This document shows positions 29,231 to 38,289 of a stretch of 61,164 bases of DNA, in pieces. The stretch's first letter is position 1; the number at the start of each line of letters is the position of its first letter. Position numbers and translations under genes: made by a program. The notes beneath the pieces are model-generated. The model did no database searches. It was given only the letters and a program-made list of their open reading frames with translations, and had not been told where the DNA came from. The stretch is from a virus: IMG/VR virus record IMGVR_UViG_3300020477_000024, positions 1 to 61,164 of that record; one strand, written 5' to 3'.

Positions 29231-29653
29231 TTATTCTCCTATCATAACCGAAAGAGAAACACCAAATATTATTTTCGATCCACAGACTATTGGATCACCT
29301 AATCTGGCAGTTTGAACTCCATTAGTTTTTACAGTTTTGCTTCCTTCGGATGTATGTGGCAAAAAACCACCTTTATATGCAGCTGCATTGTTTACTAATT
29401 CTGGTGTAAAAGGAGCTGATAGACTAATATGAGGTAGTCTTACATCATATTGACGATGTATCCCCACACATTTTCCCATAAAACCAACTTTGACAGTACT
29501 TGTTGCTGAATATATATTCATTGGTGAACGTGTAGTTTCTCCAAATGGTGCTGGTGGCATCATTGCTGGTGTAGGTGGATAAGGCCCATGTCCAGAATCC
29601 AGATTTCCCCAAACAGCAACGGGTCTTGATATTTCTAACTTCGGAAGTCTCAT
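29231..29653 (-). CDS. PAAR-type tail-spike tip protein (140 aa)
   Basis: PAAR proteins cap the membrane-piercing spike formed by gp5-type trimers. The protein has the family pattern of Pro-rich loops (GHGPYPPTPAMMPPAPFG) and TSTVKVGFMGKCVG. Near the end come SKTVKTNGVQTARLGDPIVCGSKI and a final V-IGE strand (partly shown). His, Cys and Asp residues that could bind the tip metal include H23, C52, H55 and C125. It corresponds to T4 gp5.4 in role. It lies in the same block as gp5 and gp25, which fits tip assembly. Overlaps the upstream gene by four bases. Confidence 0.82.
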   Translation of the reverse strand: MRLPKLEISRPVAVWGNLDSGHGPYPPTPAMMPPAPFGETTRSPMNIYSATSTVKVGFMGKCVGIHRQYDVRLPHISLSAPFTPELVNNAAAYKGGFLPHTSEGSKTVKTNGVQTARLGDPIVCGSKIIFGVSLSVMIGE

Positions 29654-30960
29654 ACATTATTCTCCGTATTCAATTCTATATTTGATGATAAAGAATTTCC
29701 TGATACATTTCTGATAAAAGTAATATTACCATCAACTGCAATATCTGCTTCTGTTGTATCATTTTTTATAAGATCTAATTCGGCATATGAAATAACAATA
29801 TTTTTTGCAGTTCCATTATTCTTAGTTAAAGGCAACTGAAAAAGTGTTATATACGAAGCATTTGGTGTATCACCATAATAATAAACTACCGAATTTTTGT
29901 TATATGTGCTATAATTCCCCTGATATGGCATCTCATATCTAGTTTGTTGAATCATCTCATCCCTGATAGCATCATAATTTCGTCTAACATTAAGTGAAAA
30001 TTCTTTTGTTTCGCAATAACCAGTGCCAGAAGCAGAACAAAGACCTAAAGTAAACGTACAAGTTTCCACATCATTATCAGAAATTGCTTGTGGATACCTA
30101 ACCCTAACTTCATCAAATGTCGCAACGGTACAACCATCATTAGAAATCAATTTCCCCTTCCAATCTTTATCGTGTTTTGTTTTATTAAACTCGTCAACAT
30201 CTATTCTCTTATCATGATATTTAAATATTTTTAAATCATCAGTCATTTCATCAACCACAAATCTTGTTCGGTTCTCACAATTTATAGTATATGTTTCAAT
30301 GCATTTTAATGTAGTTGAATCTTTAGTTACATCATCTATGATCCAATCACAGACGCAAAACTGATTACTTGATTCTGCATATTGGATATTACGAAATTCT
30401 ATTTCCCTTCCTTTATATAAATCTTCAAAACTCACTTCACTCTGTGATTTTTTCATTTGCTCGTAAACAACATTTTGAGATTCTACCTCAAGATGGCAAG
30501 AAATATTTCCTGTCAAATTATCAGAAGTGGCATAACCCTCGATTACAAAATTTCCATTTTCATTGGTTTTAAGTTCCAAACCTTTGGGTAAAGAACCAGC
30601 CGTTACTTCTATACATTCATCCGTCTTTCCGCTTATATTATAACACAATTCTTTGCAAAATTTCAAAGTATCCAATGCTCTTGTATCAGCAAAACTCGGT
30701 TTTACCATCACATCATCAATACGATAACCACCCTCACGAAAAACATTTATATTTTCGTTATTCAAAATACTAGTTGTAAAGGCAGTTAAAAAATCACCTA
30801 CAGTCGCAGAATCACCAGTAGAAGAAAACATAAAAGAAATCGGAACATTCACAGAAGTTCCATCTAATTTAAGAAAGGAAACATATAATATATTACTTAT
30901 ATTGGTCAAATTGAGAGATTGAGTGCTTCCATCTTGCAATGAAAAAGTTATATCAGGCAT
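29650..30960 (-). CDS. Baseplate-associated protein with putative Ig-like module (436 aa)
   Basis: The N-terminal ~90 residues are beta-rich (MPDITFSLQDGSTQSLNLTN). A He_PIG-like module lies near residues 120-160, with GSLPKGLELKTNENGNFVIEG as its hallmark Leu-Pro-x-Gly-Leu turn. The C-terminal ~100 residues hold a segment, RDEMIQQTRYEMPYQG, followed by a beta-rich end. Cysteines are frequent for a virion protein (13 seen). It lies between gp5 and the PAAR gene, so a spike- or hub-associated function is plausible. No exact family was recognised. Confidence 0.65.
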   Translation of the reverse strand: MPDITFSLQDGSTQSLNLTNISNILYVSFLKLDGTSVNVPISFMFSSTGDSATVGDFLTAFTTSILNNENINVFREGGYRIDDVMVKPSFADTRALDTLKFCKELCYNISGKTDECIEVTAGSLPKGLELKTNENGNFVIEGYATSDNLTGNISCHLEVESQNVVYEQMKKSQSEVSFEDLYKGREIEFRNIQYAESSNQFCVCDWIIDDVTKDSTTLKCIETYTINCENRTRFVVDEMTDDLKIFKYHDKRIDVDEFNKTKHDKDWKGKLISNDGCTVATFDEVRVRYPQAISDNDVETCTFTLGLCSASGTGYCETKEFSLNVRRNYDAIRDEMIQQTRYEMPYQGNYSTYNKNSVVYYYGDTPNASYITLFQLPLTKNNGTAKNIVISYAELDLIKNDTTEADIAVDGNITFIRNVSGNSLSSNIELNTENNV

Positions 30961-31240
30961 CTGTATCGAAAATCATCTCCCCATCCTCATCCTGTGCTGG
31001 ATTTAACCAAATAGAATATGGATGGTTGATCCTTTCGTCCTCTTTTAGACCACTTTTGATTATAACATGCTTATCACAATCAATTTCAACATTTCCTCTA
31101 AATTTCAATACCATATCAGTATTAAATACAATCCGATTGTTTTCTTCATCATATTCTATAATATTTTTGTCTACTAACGTAGAAATTGCATCTATGACTT
31201 CACGATCTATTTCATTAAATATTTTTAGTAACTTTTGCAT
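30953..31240 (-). CDS. Small acidic hypothetical protein (95 aa)
   Basis: I chose the ATG at 31240 because it overlaps the gp5 stop in a TAATG arrangement, a common translational coupling; a TTG two codons upstream is possible. The protein starts MQKLLKIFNEIDREVIDAIS (helical) and then becomes beta-rich (RIVFNTDMVLKFRGNVEIDC). The second half resembles the gp5 beta-prism repeat style (IKGKYIRLEG). Position directly after gp5 suggests a spike or hub accessory. It overlaps the following gene by eight bases. Confidence 0.6.
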   Translation of the reverse strand: MQKLLKIFNEIDREVIDAISTLVDKNIIEYDEENNRIVFNTDMVLKFRGNVEIDCDKHVIIKSGLKEDERINHPYSIWLNPAQDEDGEMIFDTDA

Positions 31241-33159
31241 TAACAATCATCCTCACAATCTGATAGTTTGGGTGTAGCACCCTTTGTTCCTTTCATACCT
31301 ACCATACCTTTCATGCCCCGTTCAACAATCGGATCATCATTGACTTTTTGTGTTCCATCTACATTTCCAAATTCTGCTATATTCGTAACAATATCATCAT
31401 CTACAAAATCAGGAACTTTTCCATCAACAATCATCTTAACTGCTTCCTCGAAGGAAGATACAGTTGAAATATTTCCATCCTTGTCAGTGAATGATAAAGG
31501 ATTTTCTAATACATCCAACATATCAAATTCACTATCTTGCATTACTATTGATTTTGCGTTATCGTCTGTTAGCAAAGAATCTCTCATCATTTGCATCATA
31601 GCTGCACTTGCATCATCCAAATCACTTTCTTTAGATTGATTCAACATCATTTTCAACAAGTCTGCTAAAGATAATGCCTTTAATAAAAACTTCAACCAGT
31701 TTAATTGCAACAAACTCTTACACATAGTGAAATTTCCCATCATTTTAAATGATGCAAAAATTGCCTGTCTCATTGCAACTAATGGATTCGGAAATGAAAA
31801 ATCTGGTAATTGTGGTAATTCTGGTATCTCTGGCAAAGAAGGCAAAGCATCTCTCAATTCAGCATTTGCTGTATCTCTTGCTGTCTTTACTTTATCTGAT
31901 ATAGAAGTTTCTATATCTGTTATCTTCCCGATTGCCCCATCTATTGCACCTACCGATTTAGCAAGTTTGGATTTAACTTCCGATTTGATACTATCTGCTA
32001 ATTTTTCTGCGGAATCAACTACATCTCCAACCTCATTTGCCACATCTGTTATTGCATTGGTAACAGGATTTTCAGGTGTAGTTGCATCTTTTATATTTCC
32101 AACTGCATTTGAAGTTTCAGCAAAAGAATTTGTTGCCCCTGCTAAACTAGAATTGGCATTAGTAATACTACCTGAGAGATTCCCCAAAGCACCAGTTGAT
32201 GGCAAACCCGAAGTTGTCATACTTGGAAGATCAGGGCCCATCACACCTTCTGGGGGTATCCCTGCTGGTAAAACAAATGGTTGACCTGTTGAACCATGCA
32301 TTATTGCACCACCTAATTTAGGATCAGTACTCAAAAATGGAGCAGATACAAATGCACCAGTTGGTGATTCCAATAAAACACCTAAATTTCCTTTAATCCT
32401 AACTTGTGTTCCTTCTAAACGAATATATTTTCCTTTGATATTGACATCACCATCAGCAGTAACATTGACATTCCCTTCTGCGTACAAATGTTTAGATTTC
32501 CCATCAACTATCAACTCATAATCATCACCCTTGACTTTAACCAAACGATGACTACCAGTTATAACTTCCATTGTTCCATCTTTATGAATTCTAGTTATTT
32601 TTTCATTATTAGGTGTGTCATCAACCTCGAAAACATGACCTGATTGACTTTCTTCAACCTTGTTATACGGATATTCACCTTTTGATAAACTTGGTTCACT
32701 ATATGGTCGATTCATTTTACCAGCAACTGCAATACCTGTTTTGGGTGTATGGTCTGAAATATATGTATCTTCGTCTTCACCCCTTGATAAACGATTGGTA
32801 TTTACTTCCCCTGTGGGTATTTCTCTTTTTCCACCCCAACTCGGAGCATTCTCTGGTGGTGTTGGATCATCCGCAGTCTTATAACCAGCATCAATAATGT
32901 GTGTCATTATTGGTTGCTGTGCATTTTTTCCATCCGCAAAGAACCCCATAACCCATGTACCAACTGCGGGCCCAATGGGTGAATCACTTGGACGACTATT
33001 AATAGGCATTGCTGGATAGGCAAAAGGTAAATCTGAAGTAGGAATCTGTGCAGTATCATCAGAATGATACCCCAAAATTCTAACTTTAACACGACCCATC
33101 TTTAACGGGTCGGTTAGATCTTCAACTTTACCTTTCCACCATACAAATTCTGGATTCAT
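31240..33159 (-). CDS. 5: Baseplate hub/tail spike protein gp5, apparently without lysozyme domain (639 aa)
   Basis: Residues 1-110 form the gp5 OB-fold: FVWWKGKVEDLTDPLKMGRV, the GRV-VRI-GYH core, and GTWVMGFFADG. A beta-prism-like repeat region near residues 205-265 (YELIVDGKSKHLYAEG, NVTADGDVNIKG) fits the trimeric spike. In T4 gp5 the OB-fold is followed by a lysozyme domain. Here residues ~110-200 are short and polar and no lysozyme catalytic pattern is visible. The C-terminal half (320-600) is Ala/Ser-rich and helical, ending with a Met/Lys collagen-like patch (GMKGMVGMKGTKG). It is encoded next to the P-loop kinase gene and the gp27-like hub. Confidence 0.82.
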   Translation of the reverse strand: MNPEFVWWKGKVEDLTDPLKMGRVKVRILGYHSDDTAQIPTSDLPFAYPAMPINSRPSDSPIGPAVGTWVMGFFADGKNAQQPIMTHIIDAGYKTADDPTPPENAPSWGGKREIPTGEVNTNRLSRGEDEDTYISDHTPKTGIAVAGKMNRPYSEPSLSKGEYPYNKVEESQSGHVFEVDDTPNNEKITRIHKDGTMEVITGSHRLVKVKGDDYELIVDGKSKHLYAEGNVNVTADGDVNIKGKYIRLEGTQVRIKGNLGVLLESPTGAFVSAPFLSTDPKLGGAIMHGSTGQPFVLPAGIPPEGVMGPDLPSMTTSGLPSTGALGNLSGSITNANSSLAGATNSFAETSNAVGNIKDATTPENPVTNAITDVANEVGDVVDSAEKLADSIKSEVKSKLAKSVGAIDGAIGKITDIETSISDKVKTARDTANAELRDALPSLPEIPELPQLPDFSFPNPLVAMRQAIFASFKMMGNFTMCKSLLQLNWLKFLLKALSLADLLKMMLNQSKESDLDDASAAMMQMMRDSLLTDDNAKSIVMQDSEFDMLDVLENPLSFTDKDGNISTVSSFEEAVKMIVDGKVPDFVDDDIVTNIAEFGNVDGTQKVNDDPIVERGMKGMVGMKGTKGATPKLSDCEDDC

Positions 33160-33163
33160 TTAC

Positions 33164-34267
33164 TTATACTTCTTGTATATCACTGTTTTCTAAATATTTT
33201 GAAATTTCTGCCCACATACCAGCAGTTTTTGGTGAATTAGGTATGCTTTCAATCATCCAACGATAAAGTTGTTGCTGAACTCTATCTTCACCAACCCAAG
33301 AACCACCTTCATGTTTCAGAGTTAATGATTTGAAACCTTTGACCAATTTTTCACCCTTAGTGTTAGTAATCACATTGCCATCTGGGTCAGTCCAGAATAC
33401 AGTATGATCCTTTCCACCTAGAATGACATAGATACCACCGTTTAGACCAGCAACACCACGACTTCTGACTATATCATACATGGTATTGGCAGCTCCAACG
33501 TGTGTTTTGAGCATAATTTCTGAAGAAACTACTCGTTCTCTATTTCTATTTTGCTCAACAGCAACTGCAAAATCAGAAAGAACCCAAACTAAATGGATAC
33601 TGTCAGTATCATAACCAGCATCAATCAGTCTTGGTACTACTTCGGCAATATCATCTAAATCTTTTAAAGTAATATCAAATACGATATTAGGTAGTTGATT
33701 TTTTCCACGACCAGCACGTTGACTGAGCAGAGCATCTAAAGTTTTATTCTTGATACCCAATTCTTTGATTGCTAAGTGTAAAATACCAACATGGTCTTGA
33801 TTTTTGAGTACTAAATCACCTAATAGATAAACTTCTGTGTTATAACTCGTATAATCCAATTTTGGTTTATTTTTTGTTACCTGTACTCTTTCAACTGCTT
33901 TTGGACTATCTTTACTATTTGAATCACGACTAACAATAACATGATAACTGTTATATCGTTCCATTTTTGATAATGCTTGGAATGCTAATTTATATTCATC
34001 AACATCTCTAATTTTATAGTTTGCAACATCCAAAAAATTCTTGGAAGCAAACCCCTTACCAGAACCAGCACCACCAGCAAGAAAAACAACCTGTCCATAT
34101 CTTGCTCGATTATTGAAGAAAATAATCTTTTCATCTAATGATTCATCACCATTCATTTTACCAACTATGGCATCTAGTAAATTAGAAAAATTATTTTCTT
34201 GAAACTCCTCTCCAGTAGATACACCTCGGATAGTTTCGTGTAAATTCAATTGTTTTATTCGTTCCAT
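33164..34267 (-). CDS. P-loop kinase/NTPase within the baseplate cluster (367 aa)
   Basis: Residues 58-72 form a Walker A P-loop: GQVVFLAGGAGSGKG, followed by a helix with FASKNFL. The context RDVDEYK near 93 resembles the acidic segment after the P-loop of zeta-toxin and polynucleotide-kinase-like enzymes. NIVFDITLKDLDDIAEVVPRL and DAGYDTDSIHLVWVL look like the Walker-B-like strand region. Arg-rich ERVVSSEIMLKT may be a lid. It lies between the hub (gp27-like) and gp5 genes with 3-4 base gaps, so it is surely cotranscribed. Substrate and role are unknown; it may phosphorylate a protein or nucleotide. Confidence 0.75.
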   Translation of the reverse strand: MERIKQLNLHETIRGVSTGEEFQENNFSNLLDAIVGKMNGDESLDEKIIFFNNRARYGQVVFLAGGAGSGKGFASKNFLDVANYKIRDVDEYKLAFQALSKMERYNSYHVIVSRDSNSKDSPKAVERVQVTKNKPKLDYTSYNTEVYLLGDLVLKNQDHVGILHLAIKELGIKNKTLDALLSQRAGRGKNQLPNIVFDITLKDLDDIAEVVPRLIDAGYDTDSIHLVWVLSDFAVAVEQNRNRERVVSSEIMLKTHVGAANTMYDIVRSRGVAGLNGGIYVILGGKDHTVFWTDPDGNVITNTKGEKLVKGFKSLTLKHEGGSWVGEDRVQQQLYRWMIESIPNSPKTAGMWAEISKYLENSDIQEV

Positions 34268-34270
34268 TTC

Positions 34271-35590
34271 TTATTTCCCCTTTGGCAATGCACTAAAATA
34301 TGAATCTTTGACGACTTCCATATGCATAGAATGTCTATCATCTTTGATGGAATGTCGTAAACTCGTAACTAAATAATTCCCTGAATGTAATTTATCTTCG
34401 ACTTGTTCCCCTGCTTGTATAGAATCCATATCAATCGTAACAATATCACCGACATTTCGTTTAACATCGCCTGGTAAAGTAATAGTATATTTTATATTTT
34501 GCAATTGTTGCATTTGTGAAACTCTTTTTTGTATAACCTTCTCGGTATAATTGTTTTCTTTGTCAAAACGAACTATATGATATTGCTTTGATAATGGACT
34601 AGTGTTGTAATCATCTGCCTTTTCTCCAATCAGCATATTATTATCAAAGGGATTGACACCCTGTACTTCTTGTAAACCCCACCTATCTTTTCTTGGACTA
34701 TTTTCTATATGTGAATGATCGGAAAATGATTTACTATAATCGAAATCCAATGTTTCAGTTTTCCTCTGTATCATATCATGAACCACTACCCTACTCGCAT
34801 ACATACCAATCGGAATATTTTTCAACAGATCAAAGGTATTTGTTACCAACATAGTTTCTATTGTTTGTTGTGTATCATCTCGAACTACATTTCTTTGTGG
34901 TTCTACATCTGTTGAAGACATTTTTCTATTATATGTTTCTTGCGAAGGTTTTTCAACTAAAGATTCAATACTTTTAAAGTTAAACCCTTCTCTAGTTTCA
35001 AAAAACATAAAATTTGCACCTTCATTTGCTTCACCAATTGCTCTTTTTGATAACCAATTAATCGCATCCAACGGTTTCAGGTTTGGTATTACTATATTAT
35101 GGTTATTTTTAGTGTTATCTGATGATAATTTCTTTTCACTATCCAAATCAGAAGAAAAAATTCCTTGAACCATATTTGATATAGTCCTATTAGAAAATGA
35201 CCGACTGATACTAGTTTTCATACTAGTCAGAAGTTCTTCCGAAACAAAATTGATAATATACGTTCTAATATCTTGTCTGGGAGCATTTATATTGCTGAGA
35301 TTATAAACACGAAATGTCTTTTTAATCTCGACATCTTCTTGTTGTGGATCAAAAAGAACTATATCCAACTTTTCATGCCCAACAATGGGAAAATTTGAAA
35401 TTAAATTCGCAGATTCTTGTACTACTATATTTCCTGTCATGACATTAGTAAACATATTTTCAAATATAGAAACTTCACCCATTATATCCATCAAACTAAC
35501 CCGTTTATTGATTAGTGTAGAATACAATGACAAATCTCTCAATTTATACTCAAAGGGATATTTTATATTTTCTTGCGATCTAATCAGCAC
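34271..35590 (-). CDS. Baseplate hub protein, gp27-like (439 aa)
   Basis: The protein has the size (T4 gp27 is 391 aa) and position of a gp27-type hub: it precedes gp5 and follows gp53. The first ~200 residues include SLMDIMGEVSIFENMFTNVM, a pattern of hub domains in marine phages, then IVLFDPQQEDVEIKKTFRVYN and YIINFVSEELLTS. The C-terminal ITLPGDVKRNVGDIVTIDM and SGNYLVTSLRHS strands fit a hub beta barrel. Translation starts with GTG at 35590, overlapping the gp53 stop by 11 bases. Homology to gp27 is inferred from order and pattern. Confidence 0.72.
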   Translation of the reverse strand: MLIRSQENIKYPFEYKLRDLSLYSTLINKRVSLMDIMGEVSIFENMFTNVMTGNIVVQESANLISNFPIVGHEKLDIVLFDPQQEDVEIKKTFRVYNLSNINAPRQDIRTYIINFVSEELLTSMKTSISRSFSNRTISNMVQGIFSSDLDSEKKLSSDNTKNNHNIVIPNLKPLDAINWLSKRAIGEANEGANFMFFETREGFNFKSIESLVEKPSQETYNRKMSSTDVEPQRNVVRDDTQQTIETMLVTNTFDLLKNIPIGMYASRVVVHDMIQRKTETLDFDYSKSFSDHSHIENSPRKDRWGLQEVQGVNPFDNNMLIGEKADDYNTSPLSKQYHIVRFDKENNYTEKVIQKRVSQMQQLQNIKYTITLPGDVKRNVGDIVTIDMDSIQAGEQVEDKLHSGNYLVTSLRHSIKDDRHSMHMEVVKDSYFSALPKGK

Positions 35591-36356
35591 TTGTCAATAA
35601 CCTCTTCAATTCGTTCTCAAATTGGGGTAAATATTGCTCTCTAAGTGTAAGAACTTCTCTCTTTTTGTCATTTTCTACAACTTCAAAATCTGCATTGGTT
35701 ACAGCAGTTGCTCCTGTAGCAGTTCTACCAACTTGTATACCATCACTATTTTCGTAATGATGAACTGCTTCCCTCTCGTTAGTAATACTAGATATTTTCC
35801 CGACAGCACCTGATTCTTCACCTTTAACGAAATTGTCAACATTCCAAGACACAGGTGTTGTGGTACTAATATTTAACTGTATTAATGATGCCTGAAAACT
35901 CTTAACTGTTCCTGTAGCATCCAATTTAGTACCGTCTGCTTGATATTCATTGACAGTTTCGTTTTCAACAAAAAAACGTTTAACGTTGCTATCAACCGCA
36001 CCATATGTTGTATCTGAAAAATGGGTATTTACTAAAGATATAGATCTGTCAGGATATTTTCTATCAATATGCTGTTCTAAAACTTGATTTTGCATAACCC
36101 AATCATGGTATGGATCAACAATATTATTTAGCATCATATTAACCCAGTGATAATATGTATGTTCATACATATCAAACGCAAATAAATCAGGTCTTTGATC
36201 GTTATGAACAACTTCTTTATAATATGTAGGCAAATATTTGTTGAAATCACCTCTAATACCAACCCTACGCATAATATCTATCACATTTTTTGGTCTGTTA
36301 TTTTGCTCAATATCATAATCAATTCTCGGAAAATGTTCAAAATATTTTGTTGGCAT
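35580..36356 (-). CDS. 53: Baseplate wedge subunit gp53
   Basis: T4 gp53 is a wedge clamp that holds the inner baseplate. Residues 43-110 match the family core closely: YYKEVV, RPDLFAFDMYEHTYYHWVNM and DPYHDWVMQNQVLEQHIDRK, comparable to the T4 PQLYWVLLMCNDNYDPYYGW region. At 258 aa it is longer than T4 gp53 (196 aa). The extra part (residues 120-235) is beta-rich and may add an outer domain. It lies between the tube initiator and the hub gene. Confidence 0.9.
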   Translation of the reverse strand: MPTKYFEHFPRIDYDIEQNNRPKNVIDIMRRVGIRGDFNKYLPTYYKEVVHNDQRPDLFAFDMYEHTYYHWVNMMLNNIVDPYHDWVMQNQVLEQHIDRKYPDRSISLVNTHFSDTTYGAVDSNVKRFFVENETVNEYQADGTKLDATGTVKSFQASLIQLNISTTTPVSWNVDNFVKGEESGAVGKISSITNEREAVHHYENSDGIQVGRTATGATAVTNADFEVVENDKKREVLTLREQYLPQFENELKRLLTSAD

Positions 36357-36361
36357 ATTAC

Positions 36362-37213
36362 TTACCCCTCTGGATATGCTCTCGAAGCATAATGATCTTT
36401 ATATACAAGTTGAACTTCTTTAAATTGCAATGATAATTCAATGTCAACTGGAGCTCCATTTGCAAAAGTTGTCCATCCATCACTTGCGGTATGGTTGACT
36501 TCAACATTCTCTAATACGGAACGGGTAATAATTGGCAACCATTTGTTCCTTTCTCCATCTTCACCAATATTAAATCGAATATTGAATTGTGATGGATATG
36601 TCATTCTATATCCCTTTTTACTTAAACTAGGTGAAGCATGATATTTAAATGCATTTATCATGCGATGGATTGTTTCAGTATCTTTTTCTTCAAATGCCAT
36701 CAATTTATGCCGAAACTGAAATGATCTAAACCCAATACCCTCAAAAAATTGCTCCAAATAAGGATTGGGTACTGATCCCATTGTCTTATTGACAGAATTT
36801 TGAACATCTTCTGCCGAAATATCAAATGCCTTACCGAGCAAACTACCTTCTACCATATCCCCCAATAAATTTGCTCCTACTGTTGTTCCTCTTTCAGCGG
36901 CATGTTGCTTTACTGATTCTATCATTCCTTTGCCATCAAACTTTCCACTAGTCAGTCCAGAAATTCCTTTCATAATATCTGACCCAATACTACCAAGTTT
37001 TGCTAAAGCAGAAGAACCATCTGCATAACTTGCTTCAACCGAAGATTCGATCTGATGTGGCATGTGTATATTCCATACAGTTCCACTATCATGGGTTACA
37101 TTCTGCGTTCCTCCACCATGTGTATATGCTTCATAAGTAATCCAACCCATTGTGGTTTCACCGTCTCTGCCCATACCATTTGACCCACTTGGATTATAAT
37201 TAAACTCTGCCAT
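36362..37213 (-). CDS. Baseplate tail-tube initiator/cap, gp48/gp54-like (283 aa)
   Basis: Residues ~155-240 carry the tube-fold pattern shared by T4 gp48 and gp54: NPYLEQFFEGIGFRSFQFRH, ETIHRMINAFKYHASP, then YPSQFNIRF. The N-terminal ~150 residues are Gly/Ala-rich and probably helical. The C-terminal strand DIELSLQFKEVQLVYKD ends the fold. These proteins start the tail tube on the baseplate hub. It is the first gene of the leftward late operon. gp48 and gp54 cannot be separated reliably here. Confidence 0.82.
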   Translation of the reverse strand: MAEFNYNPSGSNGMGRDGETTMGWITYEAYTHGGGTQNVTHDSGTVWNIHMPHQIESSVEASYADGSSALAKLGSIGSDIMKGISGLTSGKFDGKGMIESVKQHAAERGTTVGANLLGDMVEGSLLGKAFDISAEDVQNSVNKTMGSVPNPYLEQFFEGIGFRSFQFRHKLMAFEEKDTETIHRMINAFKYHASPSLSKKGYRMTYPSQFNIRFNIGEDGERNKWLPIITRSVLENVEVNHTASDGWTTFANGAPVDIELSLQFKEVQLVYKDHYASRAYPEG

Positions 37214-37236
37214 TTGATAATTCTCCTATGTCAAGA

Positions 37237-37260
37237 TATTTATAATTATAAGTATTTATA
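37237..37260. promoter_or_regulatory. Bidirectional late promoter region
   Basis: The gap between the divergent gp48/54-like and gp4 genes contains two exact minus-strand TATAAATA boxes (plus-strand TATTTATA at 37237-37244 and 37253-37260). Between them, on the plus strand, is TATAAGTA at 37247-37254, one base from the T4 late box. The minus boxes lie 24-40 bases upstream of 37213; the plus box lies about 32 bases upstream of 37286. One 73-base region therefore could start both late operons. Confidence 0.6.
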
Positions 37261-37285
37261 TAACAATAAAACGTGGAGTATCTTT

Positions 37286-37717
37286 ATGCCTTATCGTGGA
37301 ACATACATTCCTAACAATCCAAATAAATATAAAGGAACAAAGAAAATTATTTGGAGATCGTCTTGGGAACTGAAATTTATGAAATATTGTGATCGGGAAC
37401 CCAATATCATAGAATGGATAAGTGAACCATTCCCAATAAGTTACTATTTACCAACAGACAGAAAATGGCATCGGTACTATCCCGACTTTTTGGTAAAAAC
37501 CAAAACCAAAGATAACCAATATAAAACAACATTGGTAGAAATAAAACCCGAAAAACAAACAAAACCCCCAATTAAAGGGAAGAAAAAGAGAAAAACTATT
37601 CTCAACGAACAAAAAACTTGGGTAATGAATCAGAGCAAATGGAAATTTGCAAAAGATTTTTGTAATCGTCAAGGAATAGAGTTCAAAATTCTAACCGAGA
37701 AGGAATTACTAATCTAA
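37286..37717 (+). CDS. 4: Head completion protein gp4 (143 aa)
   Basis: T4 gp4 is a nuclease-fold head completion factor. Matching segments are MPYRGTYIPNNPNKYKGTKK, IIWRSSWELKFMKYCD, IIEWISEPFPISY, and the HRYYPDFLVK-K motif with the Asp and later Glu/Lys (LVEIKP) of a PD-(D/E)XK-like core. The true start is the ATG at 37286, with GTGGAG upstream; the longer frame from 37214 has no support. Length fits T4 gp4 (150 aa). It leads the plus-strand late island. Confidence 0.92.
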   Translation: MPYRGTYIPNNPNKYKGTKKIIWRSSWELKFMKYCDREPNIIEWISEPFPISYYLPTDRKWHRYYPDFLVKTKTKDNQYKTTLVEIKPEKQTKPPIKGKKKRKTILNEQKTWVMNQSKWKFAKDFCNRQGIEFKILTEKELLI

Positions 37718-38289
37718 TGGCAATACTAGACGGTCTAAGAACAACTAGCAAAAATTCAATTTCATGGTTTAAGGATAACGTTAGAAAACTGATGAATGAT
37801 AAACGTTTTAGTCGGATTAGTCGTAACGACCTAATGAGAGATACTGACTATATGACAACCAGATTAGAGTTGGGAAAAATGTATTTATTCCAATATGACC
37901 CCAAACATAAAAGAACATTGCCATATTATGACACATATCCGTTGACCATACCCATAGAAAGATATAACGATGGATTTCTAGGTTTAAATCTTCATTATCT
38001 ACCACCAAAATTAAGACTCACTCTCTTAGAACAGTTACTTAAATTGGTTAATACGAAAAATATGTCAGAAAGAACTAAAATAGTTGCAACTTATAATCTA
38101 CTCAGTTCAAGTGCTAAATATAAATTCATGAAACCAACGATCAAAAGATACCTAAATAATCACATAAGAAGTCCATATATACAGATAAAACCAGAAGATT
38201 GGAAAATAGCAATATTTCTACCATACGAAGGATTTAAAAAAGCATCTAAAAACAATGTATGGAAGGATTCAACGAGGATGGTTAGATGA
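37717..38289 (+). CDS. Conserved hypothetical protein of marine T4-like phages (190 aa)
   Basis: The core MYLFQYDPKHKRTLPYYDTY, then PLTIPIERYNDGFLGLNLHYLPPKLR (quoted in part), is a pattern I associate with a conserved hypothetical of marine T4-like phages encoded near gp4 and tail genes. The N-terminus is basic and helical. The C-terminal half has YNLLSSSAKYKFMKPTIKRYL. Start and stop overlap their neighbours: TAATG with gp4 and ATGA-type overlap with the next gene, which suggests translational coupling. No enzymatic motif is visible. Confidence 0.75.
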   Translation: MAILDGLRTTSKNSISWFKDNVRKLMNDKRFSRISRNDLMRDTDYMTTRLELGKMYLFQYDPKHKRTLPYYDTYPLTIPIERYNDGFLGLNLHYLPPKLRLTLLEQLLKLVNTKNMSERTKIVATYNLLSSSAKYKFMKPTIKRYLNNHIRSPYIQIKPEDWKIAIFLPYEGFKKASKNNVWKDSTRMVR

